This document shows, one piece after another, positions 40,984 through 50,103 of a stretch of 64,000 bases of DNA. Every line of letters starts with the position of its first letter. Within the stretch, counting starts at the first letter, position 1. Position numbers and translations under genes: made by a program. A model generated the notes under the pieces. That model was not told where the DNA came from, did not search any database, and saw nothing but the letters and a program-made list of their open reading frames with translations. Source of the stretch: Curtobacterium sp. ZW137 (GTDB taxonomy: Bacteria > Actinomycetota > Actinomycetes > Actinomycetales > Microbacteriaceae); NCBI RefSeq assembly GCF_003762905.1, contig NZ_RJKS01000004.1:1-64000 (forward strand). The letters run 5' to 3'.

Positions 40984-42159
40984 CTAGTTCGCGTTGGCCT
41001 TGAGCCACGCCAGCGGGTCCACCGGGACACCGTCCACGTGGACCTCGAGGTGCAGGTGCGGGCCCGTCGAGTTGCCCGTCGAACCCACGAGACCGAGCTC
41101 GTCACCGACCTCGACGTGCTGGCCCTCGACGACCTTGAAGGAGTTGTCCTCCATGTGGCCGTAGACACTCGTGAACTGCTTGCCGTCGACGTCGTGCTCG
41201 ACCCAGACGTCGTTGCCGAACCCGCCGTCGTCCGCCTGCACCTTGGTGACGGTGCCGGCGGCGATGACGCGGATCGGGGTGCCCTCACCCGGGGCGAAGT
41301 CGACGCCCTGGTGGTTCGTCGAGCAGAACGAGCAGCCCTCGACCTGACGGCCGCCGAACCCGGAGGTGATCGGCACGCCCGTGAGGAACGGCCACTGGAT
41401 GGTGCCGGTGGGGTCGTTCGTGAAGGACGAGGAGTCGACGTTCTTGTACTGCGTCGCGTCGGAGACCGTGTACGCGTCGCGGTTGGTCTCACCCTCGGTG
41501 GCGGCGCCGACGCTGAGCGACTGCGTCTCCCCCGCGACGGTGGTGCCGCGGACCGTGGTCGATCCCGGCTCGGGCGTGTAGAGCGCCTGCGCGGGGAGGG
41601 AGGTCGAGACGACGAGGCCGGCGACGAAGAGGAGCGCGCCGAGTGCCGTCACGCGGGAGGCGTTCCGGCGGAAGGCCGAACCCCGCTGCGGGGCGGTGGT
41701 GGACACGGGCCGTGTCGTGGGACGGCCGGCACCGAGGTGCCGGGTCGCGCGGTCGACTCGCGCTGCCTCGACGCGGGCACCCTGCGGGGTCGAGCGGCGA
41801 GCCGCCGGACGGACGGGAGCGGCGACGGACGGCGCTGCCGCGGGACGAGCCGGGGTGGTCGGACGCGCTGCGACCGGAGCCACGACGGGCGAACTCGGAG
41901 CCGGCGGCGTCTCCGGTGCGAGCGTCGACGCCGGCAGGACCGGGGACGCGGGCGCCGGCGGAGTCACGGGCATCGCTGCTTCGTCCGCAACGGCGGCCGT
42001 TGCCCGAGCAGGCCCGGTGCCGAGCGCGTCGACCCGCTGCACGTCGTGCTTCACTGCCGCGCGTTCCGCTTCGATCCGTGCCCGTCGGGTCAGGTGCACA
42101 GCGGGGGCCGGGGCATCGGAACGGTCGGTGGACATGGGCGTGGCGGGAGCTTCGGGCAT
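40984..42159 (-). CDS. M23-family peptidoglycan endopeptidase
   Basis: A 391-residue membrane-anchored or secreted cell-wall hydrolase. Residues 1-165 are a disordered Ala/Pro-rich cytoplasmic region, ~168-190 one membrane helix (VTALGALLFVAGLVVSTSLP), then a linker and the LytM domain with zinc ligands in NHQGVDFAPG (HxxxD), YGHM and GPHLHLEV. A CSFC pair near the active site may form a disulfide. The start is ATG 42159; ATG 42135 is in frame and equally possible. It probably trims cross-links during growth or division. Confidence 0.9.
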   Translation of the reverse strand: MPEAPATPMSTDRSDAPAPAVHLTRRARIEAERAAVKHDVQRVDALGTGPARATAAVADEAAMPVTPPAPASPVLPASTLAPETPPAPSSPVVAPVAARPTTPARPAAAPSVAAPVRPAARRSTPQGARVEAARVDRATRHLGAGRPTTRPVSTTAPQRGSAFRRNASRVTALGALLFVAGLVVSTSLPAQALYTPEPGSTTVRGTTVAGETQSLSVGAATEGETNRDAYTVSDATQYKNVDSSSFTNDPTGTIQWPFLTGVPITSGFGGRQVEGCSFCSTNHQGVDFAPGEGTPIRVIAAGTVTKVQADDGGFGNDVWVEHDVDGKQFTSVYGHMEDNSFKVVEGQHVEVGDELGLVGSTGNSTGPHLHLEVHVDGVPVDPLAWLKANAN

Positions 42160-42296
42160 GCGTTTCGGCGAGGATCCTGATCGAGGCAGTGGCGCTCGTG
42201 TGTAACGAGCAGATAACGGGACCCGAGCGACGGTACCAGGGGTCGTAGCGTGACGCCAGTCGTGGTCATGACCACACGGACGCCCCAGAGCGGGGG

Positions 42297-43118
42297 TCAG
42301 CTGCCGAGCGCTTCGGTCTCCGCTGCACGGACCAGCGCCTCGAGCGGGTCGGCGATCGCGGGCGACCCGAACAGGAACGACCGCGTCCCACCGGCGTCCC
42401 ACGTGCGGACCACGGCACCGGCCGCGGCGGCGACGATCGACCCGGCGGCCATGTCCCACGGGTTGATCCCACGCTCGTAGTAGGCGTCGACGACCCCGGT
42501 GCCGACGGCGCAGCAGTCGAGCGCAGCCGATCCCCCGCGGCGGATGTCCCGGACCTCGCCGAGGAGCCCGGCGAGGACGGCGACCTGCTCGCGCCGTCGT
42601 TCCACCGTGTAGCCGAAGCCGGTCGCCACGAGGGCCTCGGCCAGCGACGCAGGCTGGGCGACGCGCACCGGAACGCCGTTCAGGAGCGCCGGTCCCCCGG
42701 CGACGGCGCGGTACACGTCGCCCGTGGCCGGCGCGACGACCACGCCCGCGATCGGTTCCCACACCGCCGGGTCGGGCTCGCCGCGGACCACGCCGATGCT
42801 GACGGCGTAGAGCGGGCTGCCGTAGAGGTAGTTGACGGTGCCGTCGATCGGGTCGACGACCCAGGTGATGCCGGAGGTGCCGGTGCTGGCCCCGGTCTCC
42901 TCCCCGAAGAAGCCGTCGTCGGGGCGGGCCTCGGCGAGGCGGGTCCGCACCAGCGCCTCGACCTCCTGGTCGGCGGCCGTGACGACGTCGACGATGCTCG
43001 ACTTCCGCTCCGCGACCTCGACACCCTCCGCTCGTCGGCGGGCGGCGAGCGCCGCGGCTTCCGTGGCGATCGCTTCGGCGAGGTCGGCGAGCTCGGTCGG
43101 GGTCGGCGCAGCAGTCAT
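42297..43118 (-). CDS. Inositol monophosphatase family protein
   Basis: A 273-residue Mg-dependent phosphatase of the IMPase/HisN superfamily. Metal ligands are in FFGEETGASTGTSG (E), VDPIDGTVNYLYG (DPxDGTxN) and GINPWDMAAGSIV (WD), all intact. Substrate could be inositol phosphate, histidinol phosphate or another; not resolved here. ATG at 43118 has TGGGAGGATCGGGGC upstream. It lies after a tRNA-Tyr terminator and three 16-base repeats. Confidence 0.92.
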   Translation of the reverse strand: MTAAPTPTELADLAEAIATEAAALAARRRAEGVEVAERKSSIVDVVTAADQEVEALVRTRLAEARPDDGFFGEETGASTGTSGITWVVDPIDGTVNYLYGSPLYAVSIGVVRGEPDPAVWEPIAGVVVAPATGDVYRAVAGGPALLNGVPVRVAQPASLAEALVATGFGYTVERRREQVAVLAGLLGEVRDIRRGGSAALDCCAVGTGVVDAYYERGINPWDMAAGSIVAAAAGAVVRTWDAGGTRSFLFGSPAIADPLEALVRAAETEALGS

Positions 43119-43152
43119 GCCCCGATCCTCCCAGGACGACCCGGCGCCTCGC

Positions 43153-43198
43153 ACGGGACCAATCAGACACGGGACCAATCAGACACGGGACCAATGAG
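43153..43198. repeat. Three 16-bp tandem repeats (ACGGGACCAATCAGAC)
   Basis: Copies at 43153-43168, 43169-43184 and 43185-43198 (last one partial) lie between the tRNA-Tyr terminator and the IMPase gene. Confidence 0.95.
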
Positions 43199-43200
43199 AA

Positions 43201-43224
43201 AGGGCCCCGTCGAAACGGGGCCCT
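43201..43224 (-). terminator. Terminator after tRNA-Tyr
   Basis: AGGGCCCCGT (43201-43210) pairs with ACGGGGCCCT (43215-43224) around CGAA; on the leftward strand TTTC follows. Confidence 0.9.
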
Positions 43225-43272
43225 GTTGTATCTCGTCACCATGCGCAGTGAGTTCTTCAGCACATGGACACG

Positions 43273-43354
43273 TGGCGAGTGAGGGATTCGAACCCCCGAA
43301 GGCTACGCCGGCTGATTTACAGTCAGATCCCTTTGGCCGCTTGGGTAACTCGCC
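43273..43354 (-). tRNA. tRNA-Tyr (GTA)
   Basis: 82 bases with the long variable arm expected for bacterial tRNA-Tyr; acceptor GGCGAGT/ACTCGCC, discriminator A; anticodon loop CTGTAAA (GTA). Its own terminator follows. Confidence 0.97.
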
Positions 43355-43467
43355 ATGTGCGCACCCAGCCCGTGTAGTCACCAACCGGAGGCGCCACAAC
43401 AGCATACCGGATGGCCGAACGTGCTCGTGACCAACCGACCTCCGCGCCGCCGGATAGGCTGTCGGGC

Positions 43468-43956
43468 ATGGCAGACAGCTCCTTTGACGTGGTCAGCAAG
43501 GTCGACAAGATGGAGGCGGACAACGCCCTCAACCAGGCCGCCAAGGAGATCGAGCAGCGCTACGACTTCAAGGGTGTCGGCGCCTCGATCGCGTTCAGCG
43601 GCGAGGACGTCCTCATCAAGGCGAACTCCGCCGAGCGCGCCAAGGCCGTTCTCGACGTCTTCGAGTCCAAGGCCATCAAGCGCGGCATCAGCCTGAAGAG
43701 CATCGACGCCGGCGAGCCGTACGCCTCCGGCAAGGAGTTCCGGATCGAGGCGAAGTTCAAGAACGGCATCGAGCAGGACGTTGCGAAGAAGATCGGTGCG
43801 TTCCTCCGGGCCGAGGCACCGAAGAGCGTGAAGAGCCAGATCCAGGGTGATGAGCTCCGGGTCTCCTCGAAGAGCCGCGACGACCTGCAGAACACCATCC
43901 AGCTGCTCAAGGGCGAAGAGTTCGACGTCCCCTTGCAGTTCATCAACTTCCGCTGA
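43468..43956 (+). CDS. yajQ: YajQ-family nucleotide (c-di-GMP)-binding protein
   Basis: A 162-residue two-domain protein of the UPF0234/YajQ family, some of which bind cyclic-di-GMP and affect transcription. MADSSFDVVSKVDKMEADNA at the start and EIEQRYDFKGVGASIAFSGE are characteristic; the C-terminus ends PLQFINFR. ATG at 43468 is seven bases after TAGGCT (43455-43460), so the transcript is probably leaderless. It lies 30 bases upstream of cls on the same strand. Confidence 0.95.
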   Translation: MADSSFDVVSKVDKMEADNALNQAAKEIEQRYDFKGVGASIAFSGEDVLIKANSAERAKAVLDVFESKAIKRGISLKSIDAGEPYASGKEFRIEAKFKNGIEQDVAKKIGAFLRAEAPKSVKSQIQGDELRVSSKSRDDLQNTIQLLKGEEFDVPLQFINFR

Positions 43957-43986
43957 CGCGCGCAGCACCGACGACTCGACATCCCC

Positions 43987-45447
43987 GTGGAGCACTGGCT
44001 CACCGTCACCCTGACCGTCCTGCTCGTCCTGCTCGACCTGGCGATCCGTGCGTTCTCGATCATCTACGTGCCGATCAACCGGAAGCCGCAGACGGCGACC
44101 GGCTGGTTGCTCGCGATCTTCCTCATCCCCTACATCGGGTTCATCGTCTTCCTGGTCATCGGGTCGACGAAGCTGCCGAAGGCGCGGCGTGAGAAGCAGA
44201 CCGAGATCAACGCGTACATCCTCGAACAGACCGAGGGGATCGAGCGCGTCCGCCGTGACCACCCCCGTCCGCCGTGGTTCGAGAGCATCACGGAGCTGAA
44301 CCGCAAGCTGGGCGCGATGCCCCTCGTCGGTGGCAACTCCGCGGAGCTGTACCCGGACTACGAGGAGTCCATCGCCGAGATGACGCGGGCGATCGACGAC
44401 TCCCGCCGGTTCGTCCACGTCGAGTTCTACATCGCGACGATGGACGCGACGACGCAGGACTTCTTCGACGCCCTCGCCCGTGCGCAGGCCCGTGGCGTGA
44501 CGGTCCGGTTCCTCATGGACCACTGGGCGAGCCGCGGGTACCCCGGGTACAAGGACACGCTGGCGTTCCTCGACCGGGCCGGCATCGAGTGGCACCTGAT
44601 GCTCCCCCTGCAGCCGCTGCAGGGGAAGTTCCAGCGCCCCGACCTCCGGAACCACCGCAAGATCATGGTGATCGACGGCTCGGTCGCGTTCACCGGGTCG
44701 CAGAACCTCATCGACAAGTCGTACGACCTCAAGGCGCACATCGAGAAGGGCCTGGCGTACAAGGACCTCTTCGCCCGCTTCGAGGGTCCGGTCGTCGCCG
44801 GCATCAACGCGCTCTTCGTGACGGACTGGTACAGCGAGACCGACGAGCTGCTGCTCCGCGAGAGCGACCCCGTGCAGCGTGCGGACCGCGGGGACGCCCT
44901 GGACTGCCAGGTGGTCCCGTCCGGCCCTGGCTTCGACGGTGAGAACAACCTGCGCCTGTTCAACGCGCTGCTCTACTCGGCGCAGAAGAAGGTGTCGATC
45001 ACCTCGCCGTACTTCGTCCCGGACGACTCGATGCTCTACGCCATCACGACGACCGCGCAGCGCGGGGTCGAGGTCGAGCTCTTCGTCGGCGAGATCGGCG
45101 ACCACGCGATGACGTGGCACGCCCAGCGCTCCTACTACGAGGGACTCCTCCGCGCCGGCGTGAAGATCTGGCTGTACAAGGCACCGACGATCCTGCACGC
45201 GAAGCACTTCACGATCGACGACGACGTCGCGGTCATCGGCTCGAGCAACATGGACATGCGCTCGTTCAGCCTGAACCTCGAGATCTCGGTGATGGTGCGC
45301 GGGGAGCGCTTCGTGAACGCGCTCCGCAGCGTGCAGAGCTCCTACCGGCAGGAGAGCACGGAGCTCGACCTCGACACCTGGCTCGCCCGGACGCGTCGCT
45401 CGCAGGTACTCGACAACGTCGCGCGGCTCACCGCCGCCCTGCAGTAG
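43987..45447 (+). CDS. cls: Cardiolipin synthase
   Basis: A 486-residue membrane enzyme that joins phosphatidyl groups to make cardiolipin (diphosphatidylglycerol). Two N-terminal helices (residues ~5-25 and ~40-60) anchor two phospholipase D active sites: LRNHRKIMVIDGSVAFTGSQ and LHAKHFTIDDDVAVIGSSN, each HxKx4D. GTG at 43987 follows yajQ by 30 bases, so cotranscription is possible. Confidence 0.94.
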   Translation: MEHWLTVTLTVLLVLLDLAIRAFSIIYVPINRKPQTATGWLLAIFLIPYIGFIVFLVIGSTKLPKARREKQTEINAYILEQTEGIERVRRDHPRPPWFESITELNRKLGAMPLVGGNSAELYPDYEESIAEMTRAIDDSRRFVHVEFYIATMDATTQDFFDALARAQARGVTVRFLMDHWASRGYPGYKDTLAFLDRAGIEWHLMLPLQPLQGKFQRPDLRNHRKIMVIDGSVAFTGSQNLIDKSYDLKAHIEKGLAYKDLFARFEGPVVAGINALFVTDWYSETDELLLRESDPVQRADRGDALDCQVVPSGPGFDGENNLRLFNALLYSAQKKVSITSPYFVPDDSMLYAITTTAQRGVEVELFVGEIGDHAMTWHAQRSYYEGLLRAGVKIWLYKAPTILHAKHFTIDDDVAVIGSSNMDMRSFSLNLEISVMVRGERFVNALRSVQSSYRQESTELDLDTWLARTRRSQVLDNVARLTAALQ

Positions 45448-45451
45448 TCGA

Positions 45452-45473
45452 CCGCCGGGAGGCCCGGCTCGCC
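45452..45473. repeat. GGGAGGCCCGG dispersed motif after cls
   Basis: CCGCCGGGAGGCCCGG lies in the short gap between the convergent cls and acyltransferase-like genes; one of several intergenic copies of the GGGAGGCYCGG family. Confidence 0.5.
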
Positions 45474-45492
45474 GCCGTCCCGCCGGCTGCGG

Positions 45493-46587
45493 TCAGCGCG
45501 CGAGCGCCGTCAGGCGGGTGATCAAGCGCTCGGCGGGGCCGCGGCCGAGGAAGCGGCGCCAGAGCATCGCGAACAGGATCGTCCCGATCGCGAACCACCA
45601 CCACGTCCCGGCGGAGTCGGGCAGCGGCGGCAGCACGGCGAGCACGACGAGGTGCAGCGCGTAGATCGTCAGCGGCATCGACCCGACCGCCGCGAGCGGG
45701 AACGCGATGCGCTCGAGCAGACGCCCGCGCCCGTCGAACACCAGCGAGCAGAGCCCGATCACCGCGACCGCGATCCCCGCGGTGCCGACGACGTCGACGA
45801 TCGAAGACGAGTGGTCCCGCGGCGACAGGAACACCTGCGCGAACGCCTGCTCGGACGACGAACCGAGGGGCACGAACGGCACCCCCGGGAACGCACTCGC
45901 CGCATCCGGCGGGACCGGCGCCGCGAGCACGCCGAGCACGTACGCCGCGGTGGCGACCAGTGCGCCGATCGCGACGAGCGCGACCTGGGTGATCCGGGCC
46001 TCCACACCGGATCTGGCGACCGCGAGCCCGACCAGGACGTACGCCAGGAAGGTGACCACCGGGTACACCAGCCCGAGCTGCGCCCCGAACACCCCGCCGC
46101 CCGCGTAGAGCGGGACGATCGCGAGCGCGACCGGAGCCGACAGCAGCGCGCAGACACCGGCCGCGACGAGCAGTGTCCGTCGACGCCACCGGAGCGCCGG
46201 GATCACCAGGAGGAACAGCGCGCCGTAGGTCGGCAGGATCACGTAGACGTCGGTGCCGAGTGCCATCAGCAGGATGCCGATGACCACCACGACCACCGCT
46301 CGGAGCGCGAGCCGGACGCGGATCCGGGTGATCTCCGGCGGACCGGGCGGTGACGTCCGACCGCTCACCAGGCCGACGGACACCCCGGCGAGCACCGCGA
46401 ACAGCGTCGAGGAGCGGCCGTTCACGACCGCGTCCCAGGCCGACGGGTCCGACCAGTCCAGCTGCTCGGCGGCCCCGCCGACGTGCGCGACCATCATCCC
46501 GAGCAGGGCGATCGCGCGTGCGACGTCGACCCCGGTCAGACGCACGCCCCGCACCTCGGTGGCGAGGGCGGGGCGCACGGTGGTCAC
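45493..46587 (-). CDS. Acyltransferase-like membrane protein (HGSNAT/DUF1624/DUF418 type)
   Basis: A 364-residue multispan membrane protein with about ten helices. GVDVARAIALLGMMVAHVGG near the start is the hallmark of the heparan-alpha-glucosaminide acetyltransferase/DUF418 superfamily, with the conserved His; GRSSTLFAVLAGVSVGLVSG follows. These proteins are thought to acetylate cell-wall or surface sugars, but the substrate is unknown. GTG at 46587 lies 12 bases after the fprA stop, so it is the last gene of menG-polyprenyl synthase-fprA. Confidence 0.8.
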   Translation of the reverse strand: MTTVRPALATEVRGVRLTGVDVARAIALLGMMVAHVGGAAEQLDWSDPSAWDAVVNGRSSTLFAVLAGVSVGLVSGRTSPPGPPEITRIRVRLALRAVVVVVIGILLMALGTDVYVILPTYGALFLLVIPALRWRRRTLLVAAGVCALLSAPVALAIVPLYAGGGVFGAQLGLVYPVVTFLAYVLVGLAVARSGVEARITQVALVAIGALVATAAYVLGVLAAPVPPDAASAFPGVPFVPLGSSSEQAFAQVFLSPRDHSSSIVDVVGTAGIAVAVIGLCSLVFDGRGRLLERIAFPLAAVGSMPLTIYALHLVVLAVLPPLPDSAGTWWWFAIGTILFAMLWRRFLGRGPAERLITRLTALAR

Positions 46588-46599
46588 GGGCCGGACCCG

Positions 46600-47967
46600 T
46601 CAGACCCGGTCGGAGGTGCGTCCGAGCGACGCGTCGATCATCTCGTCACGCGGGACGACCTTGACGCGGGCGCGACCGTGCGGCTCGCCGAGCGCGATCT
46701 CGTGCTCGTCGAGGCGGTGCCAGCCCTCGAGGTCGGTGTACTCCACGCCACGCTCGGCCAGGAGCGCCGGGATCGCCTCGTCGGAGGGGTCCTCGGGCGT
46801 CCACCAGCTGGCCTGGTCGTTGACGATGTGCTGCACCGTCTCCATCGCGTCGGACTTCGTGTGCCCGATGAGCCCGACCGGTCCGCGCTTGATCCAGCCG
46901 GTGGCGTAGATGCCCGGGATCTGGCGGTTGTCGTCGTCGAGGACCTTGCCCTCGTGGTTCGGGATGACGCCGTGCCGGTCGTCGAAGGGGACCCCCGGCA
47001 GCGGCGAGCCGAAGTAGCCGACCGCGCGGTAGGCGGCCTGGATCGGGATCTCGCGGATCTCGCCCGTGCCCTCGACGCCGCCCTGGCCGTTCGGCCGGGT
47101 GCGCTCGTACCGGATCGCGGTGAGCTTGCCGTCCTCGCCGACGAACTCGAGGGGCTTCGCGTAGAAGTGCAGGTGCAGACGACGGCTGGCCTGCCCGACC
47201 TCACGCTTCCGCCACTGCTCGAGCACGCGGTTGATGACCATGACCTGCTTGTTCGTCTGGATCGCGGTCAGCGAGGCCTCGTCGTGGTCGAAGTCCTCGT
47301 CGTACACGACCATGTCGACGTCCCGGACCTCGCCGAGCTCGCGGAGCTCCAGCGGGGTGAACTTCACCTGCGCCGGGCCACGACGTCCGAAGACGTGGAC
47401 GTCGGTGACCGGGGACGCCTTGAGACCCTGGTAGACGTTGTCCGGGACCTCGGTCGGGAGCAGGTCGTCGGCGTGCTTCGCGAGGATGCGGGACACGTCG
47501 AGGGCGACGTTGCCGTTGCCGATGACCGCGACGCTCTCCGCGGTGAGCGGCCAGGTGCGCGGGACGTCCGGGTGGCCGTCGAACCAGCTCACGAACTCCG
47601 CGGCGCCGTACGAGCCCTCGAGCGCGACGCCGGGGATGTCGAGGTCAGCGTCCTTGATCGCGCCGGTGGAGAAGACGACCGCGTTGTAGTGCTTCTTGAG
47701 GTCGTCGAGGGTGATGTCCTTGCCGAACTCGACGTTGCCGAAGATCCGGATGTCCCCGCGGTCGAGCACGTCGCGGAGCGCGTTGATGATGCCCTTGATG
47801 CGGGGGTGGTCCGGCGCGACGCCGTAGCGGACGAGACCGTACGGGGCCGGGAGCTGCTCGAAGAGGTCGATCGACACGTCGTACGCGTGCGCTTCCCTCA
47901 GGAGGATGTCCGCGGCGTAGATGCCGGCGGGGCCGGCGCCGACGATGGCGAGGCGGAGGGTGGGCAC
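46600..47967 (-). CDS. fprA: Ferredoxin--NADP(+) reductase
   Basis: A 455-residue two-dinucleotide flavoenzyme of the adrenodoxin-reductase-like FprA type, passing electrons between NADPH and ferredoxin. FAD motif LAIVGAGPAGIYAADILL, NADP motif VAVIGNGNVALDVSRIL, and the C-terminal GWIKRGPVGLIGHTKSDA with the ATG-like motif are clear. GTG at 47967 has GGAGACGATCA upstream. It follows the polyprenyl synthase gene by 87 bases, within a menaquinone-related operon. Confidence 0.93.
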   Translation of the reverse strand: MPTLRLAIVGAGPAGIYAADILLREAHAYDVSIDLFEQLPAPYGLVRYGVAPDHPRIKGIINALRDVLDRGDIRIFGNVEFGKDITLDDLKKHYNAVVFSTGAIKDADLDIPGVALEGSYGAAEFVSWFDGHPDVPRTWPLTAESVAVIGNGNVALDVSRILAKHADDLLPTEVPDNVYQGLKASPVTDVHVFGRRGPAQVKFTPLELRELGEVRDVDMVVYDEDFDHDEASLTAIQTNKQVMVINRVLEQWRKREVGQASRRLHLHFYAKPLEFVGEDGKLTAIRYERTRPNGQGGVEGTGEIREIPIQAAYRAVGYFGSPLPGVPFDDRHGVIPNHEGKVLDDDNRQIPGIYATGWIKRGPVGLIGHTKSDAMETVQHIVNDQASWWTPEDPSDEAIPALLAERGVEYTDLEGWHRLDEHEIALGEPHGRARVKVVPRDEMIDASLGRTSDRV

Positions 47968-48029
47968 TGATCGTCTCCAGTTCGTTCGGGTGGGGTGCTC
48001 CCGGTGGCTGTGCTGGTCTGTGGGGTGCG

Positions 48030-48070
48030 GCGTCAGCGGCTGCGGTCGGCCGCGTCAGCGGCTGCGGTCG
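48030..48070 (-). repeat. 19-bp repeat duplicated at the polyprenyl synthase stop
   Basis: GCGTCAGCGGCTGCGGTCG at 48030-48048 and 48052-48070 (22-base period). The right copy contains the TGA stop of the polyprenyl synthase gene; the left copy repeats it downstream. Confidence 0.85.
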
Positions 48071-49131
48071 ACCACGGACTCCGCGAAGCGGGTGAGCGCG
48101 CGCTTGACGACGCCGTCCGGCAGCGGTGCGAGGGCCACGACGGCCTCCGTCGCCCACTGCGCGGCGAGCGCCCGCGTGGCGGCCGTGGCCTCGTGCTCGC
48201 GGAGCGCGGCGACCGCGGAGAGGTACGTGTCGGTCGTGACCGCGTCGTCCGGGGCGCCGGTGACGTCCCGTTCGATGCGCGCCACGAGCTCTGCGGCGCC
48301 CGGCTCGGTGGCCGCGCGGCGACGGAGCTGGAGCAACGGCAGGGTGTCGACGCCGGCGCGGAGGTCGTTGCCGGCGATCTTCCCCGTCTTGTCCTTGGCG
48401 GGAGCGAGGTCGATGACGTCGTCGACGAGCTGGAAGGCGACGCCGACCTTCTCGCCGAAGGTCCCGACCGCTTCGAGGTAGGCACGGTCGGCGCCGGAGA
48501 ACAGGATCCCAGCGCGGGCGGCGGTCGCGATGAGCGATCCGGTCTTGTCGCTGAGGACCTGGATGTAGTGCTCGACGGGGTCGTCGTCCGGCTGCGGCCC
48601 GGTGGTCTCGTGCAGCTGGCCCATGCAGAGGCGCTGGAAGGTCTCGGCCTGCATCCGGATGCCTTCGGGCCCGAGGTCGGCGGTGATCAGGCTGGCACGG
48701 GCGAAGAGCAGGTCGCCGGTGAGGATCGCGACGTTGTTGCCGTAGGTCACGTGCGCTGCCGGGACCCCGCGGCGGACGGGCGCTTCGTCCATCACGTCGT
48801 CGTGGTACAGCGAGGCGAGGTGGGTCGTCTCCACGCTCACCGCAGCCTTCACGACGTGGTCGGTGACGCCGTTGCCGAGCTGTGCGATGAGCAGGGTCAG
48901 CGTCGGCCGGATGCGCTTGCCACCCGCGGAGAGCAGGTACCGGCTGGTCGTGTCGGCCAGGGTGTCGGCGGAACGCATCGCGTCCTCGAGCCCCTGCTCG
49001 ACGAGCTCGAGCCCGTCGTCCACGGCGGTGATGAACCGACGCTCGGCCGGGCTGGCGAACAACCGCTCGCCGATGCCGAGCGAGGCTCGGAGACTCGGTG
49101 CGCGACGTGCGACCGGGACGCTCGGGTTCAA
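48055..49131 (-). CDS. Trans-polyprenyl diphosphate synthase (menaquinone side chain)
   Basis: A 358-residue prenyl chain elongase. First Asp-rich motif is in LYHDDVMDEAPVRRG (DDxxD), the second in FQLVDDVIDLAPAKD, with GGKRIRPTLTLLIAQ at the isopentenyl site. The length and genome position next to menG indicate synthesis of the menaquinone polyprenyl tail rather than carotenoid precursors. TTG at 49131 follows GGAGCAGCAC. Its stop lies in a duplicated 19-base segment. Confidence 0.92.
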   Translation of the reverse strand: MNPSVPVARRAPSLRASLGIGERLFASPAERRFITAVDDGLELVEQGLEDAMRSADTLADTTSRYLLSAGGKRIRPTLTLLIAQLGNGVTDHVVKAAVSVETTHLASLYHDDVMDEAPVRRGVPAAHVTYGNNVAILTGDLLFARASLITADLGPEGIRMQAETFQRLCMGQLHETTGPQPDDDPVEHYIQVLSDKTGSLIATAARAGILFSGADRAYLEAVGTFGEKVGVAFQLVDDVIDLAPAKDKTGKIAGNDLRAGVDTLPLLQLRRRAATEPGAAELVARIERDVTGAPDDAVTTDTYLSAVAALREHEATAATRALAAQWATEAVVALAPLPDGVVKRALTRFAESVVDRSR

Positions 49132-49177
49132 GTGCTGCTCCGTGGTTCGGGGGTCCGTGTGCGGATGGAGGGGCAGG

Positions 49178-49969
49178 TCAGCCGTCGGTCGGCTCGACGC
49201 GCGGCTGTTCGCCGGTGGCCTGGTGCTCGCGCCGGGCCTTCGCGCGGCGTGCGACCGATTCGCGGACCGTGCCGGCGACCGGCTTCCGGCCGCGGTGCAG
49301 CGCGACGATGCCGGCAGTCAGGTTTCGGTACGCCACCATCGTGAACCCGACGCCGCGGAGCCACTGGCTGAGCACCTGCTGCTCCGGCCATGCCTCGATC
49401 GACTCGGCGAGGTAGCGGTACGCCGCCGGGTTGCTGCTCGACAGGCGCGCGATGCCCGGGAGGACGCGCTTGAGGTACGTGCCGTAGCCGAACCGGAGCG
49501 CGGCGAGCGGCGGGGTGGAGAACTCGCAGATGACGACGCGGCCGCCGGGCTTCAGGACCCGGAGCATCTCGCCGAGCGCCTGCATCGGGTCGTTCACGTT
49601 GCGGAGACCGAACGAGATCGTGACGGCGTCGAAGGTGTCGTCGTCGAACGGGAGGTGTTCCGCGTCCCCCTCGACGAAGGTGATCTCCGGGTGGCGTTCA
49701 CGGCCGACGGCGATCATCCCGGCCGACAGGTCGAGCGCGCTCACCTCTGCGCCCTTCTTCGCCAGGGCCGCGGCGCTGGTGCCGGTGCCGGCCGCGATGT
49801 CGAGCACGCGCTCGCCGGGCTGGGGATCGACGGCGCGCACGGTGGCGACCCGCCACAGCGGGGCGTTGCCGGCGGAGAGGATGTCGTTGGTCAGGTCGTA
49901 CTTCTCCGCGACGTCGTCGAACATGGCCGCCACCTCGTCCGGCCGCTTGTGCATGTCCGCTCTGCTCAC
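49178..49969 (-). CDS. menG: Demethylmenaquinone methyltransferase
   Basis: A 263-residue SAM methyltransferase of the UbiE/MenG family, making the last methylation of menaquinone. Motifs: DIAAGTGTSAAALAKKGAEV (SAM), LPFDDDTFDAVTISFGLRNV and EMLRVLKPGGRVVICEFSTP. GTG at 49969 is seven bases after TAGGAT (49977-49982), so it is probably leaderless. It heads the leftward menG-polyprenyl synthase-fprA-acyltransferase operon and is divergent from menF. Confidence 0.95.
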   Translation of the reverse strand: MSRADMHKRPDEVAAMFDDVAEKYDLTNDILSAGNAPLWRVATVRAVDPQPGERVLDIAAGTGTSAAALAKKGAEVSALDLSAGMIAVGRERHPEITFVEGDAEHLPFDDDTFDAVTISFGLRNVNDPMQALGEMLRVLKPGGRVVICEFSTPPLAALRFGYGTYLKRVLPGIARLSSSNPAAYRYLAESIEAWPEQQVLSQWLRGVGFTMVAYRNLTAGIVALHRGRKPVAGTVRESVARRAKARREHQATGEQPRVEPTDG

Positions 49970-50016
49970 CCGACCAATCCTAGAGGTCCGTCCCGTACGT
50001 TGCCGGTACACCCGCC

Positions 50017-50088
50017 GCGGCGCTGTCCGGCGAATCCGGCGCGGCGCTGCCCGGCAGGTCCGGCGCGGCGCTGCCCGGCAGGTCCGGC
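50017..50088. repeat. Three 24-bp tandem repeats between menG and menF
   Basis: Units at 50017, 50041 and 50065 (GCGGCGCTGCCCGGCAGGTC plus four bases; first copy diverged) fill the gap between the two divergent -10 boxes and overlap the region where the menF -35 element should be. Confidence 0.92.
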
Positions 50089-50103
50089 GCGTACGATCGG
50101 TCC

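Noticed and set aside
43201-43224. Riboswitch before the IMPase gene
   Set aside because: The hairpin is fully explained as the terminator of tRNA-Tyr, and the remaining 80 bases do not resemble a known riboswitch.
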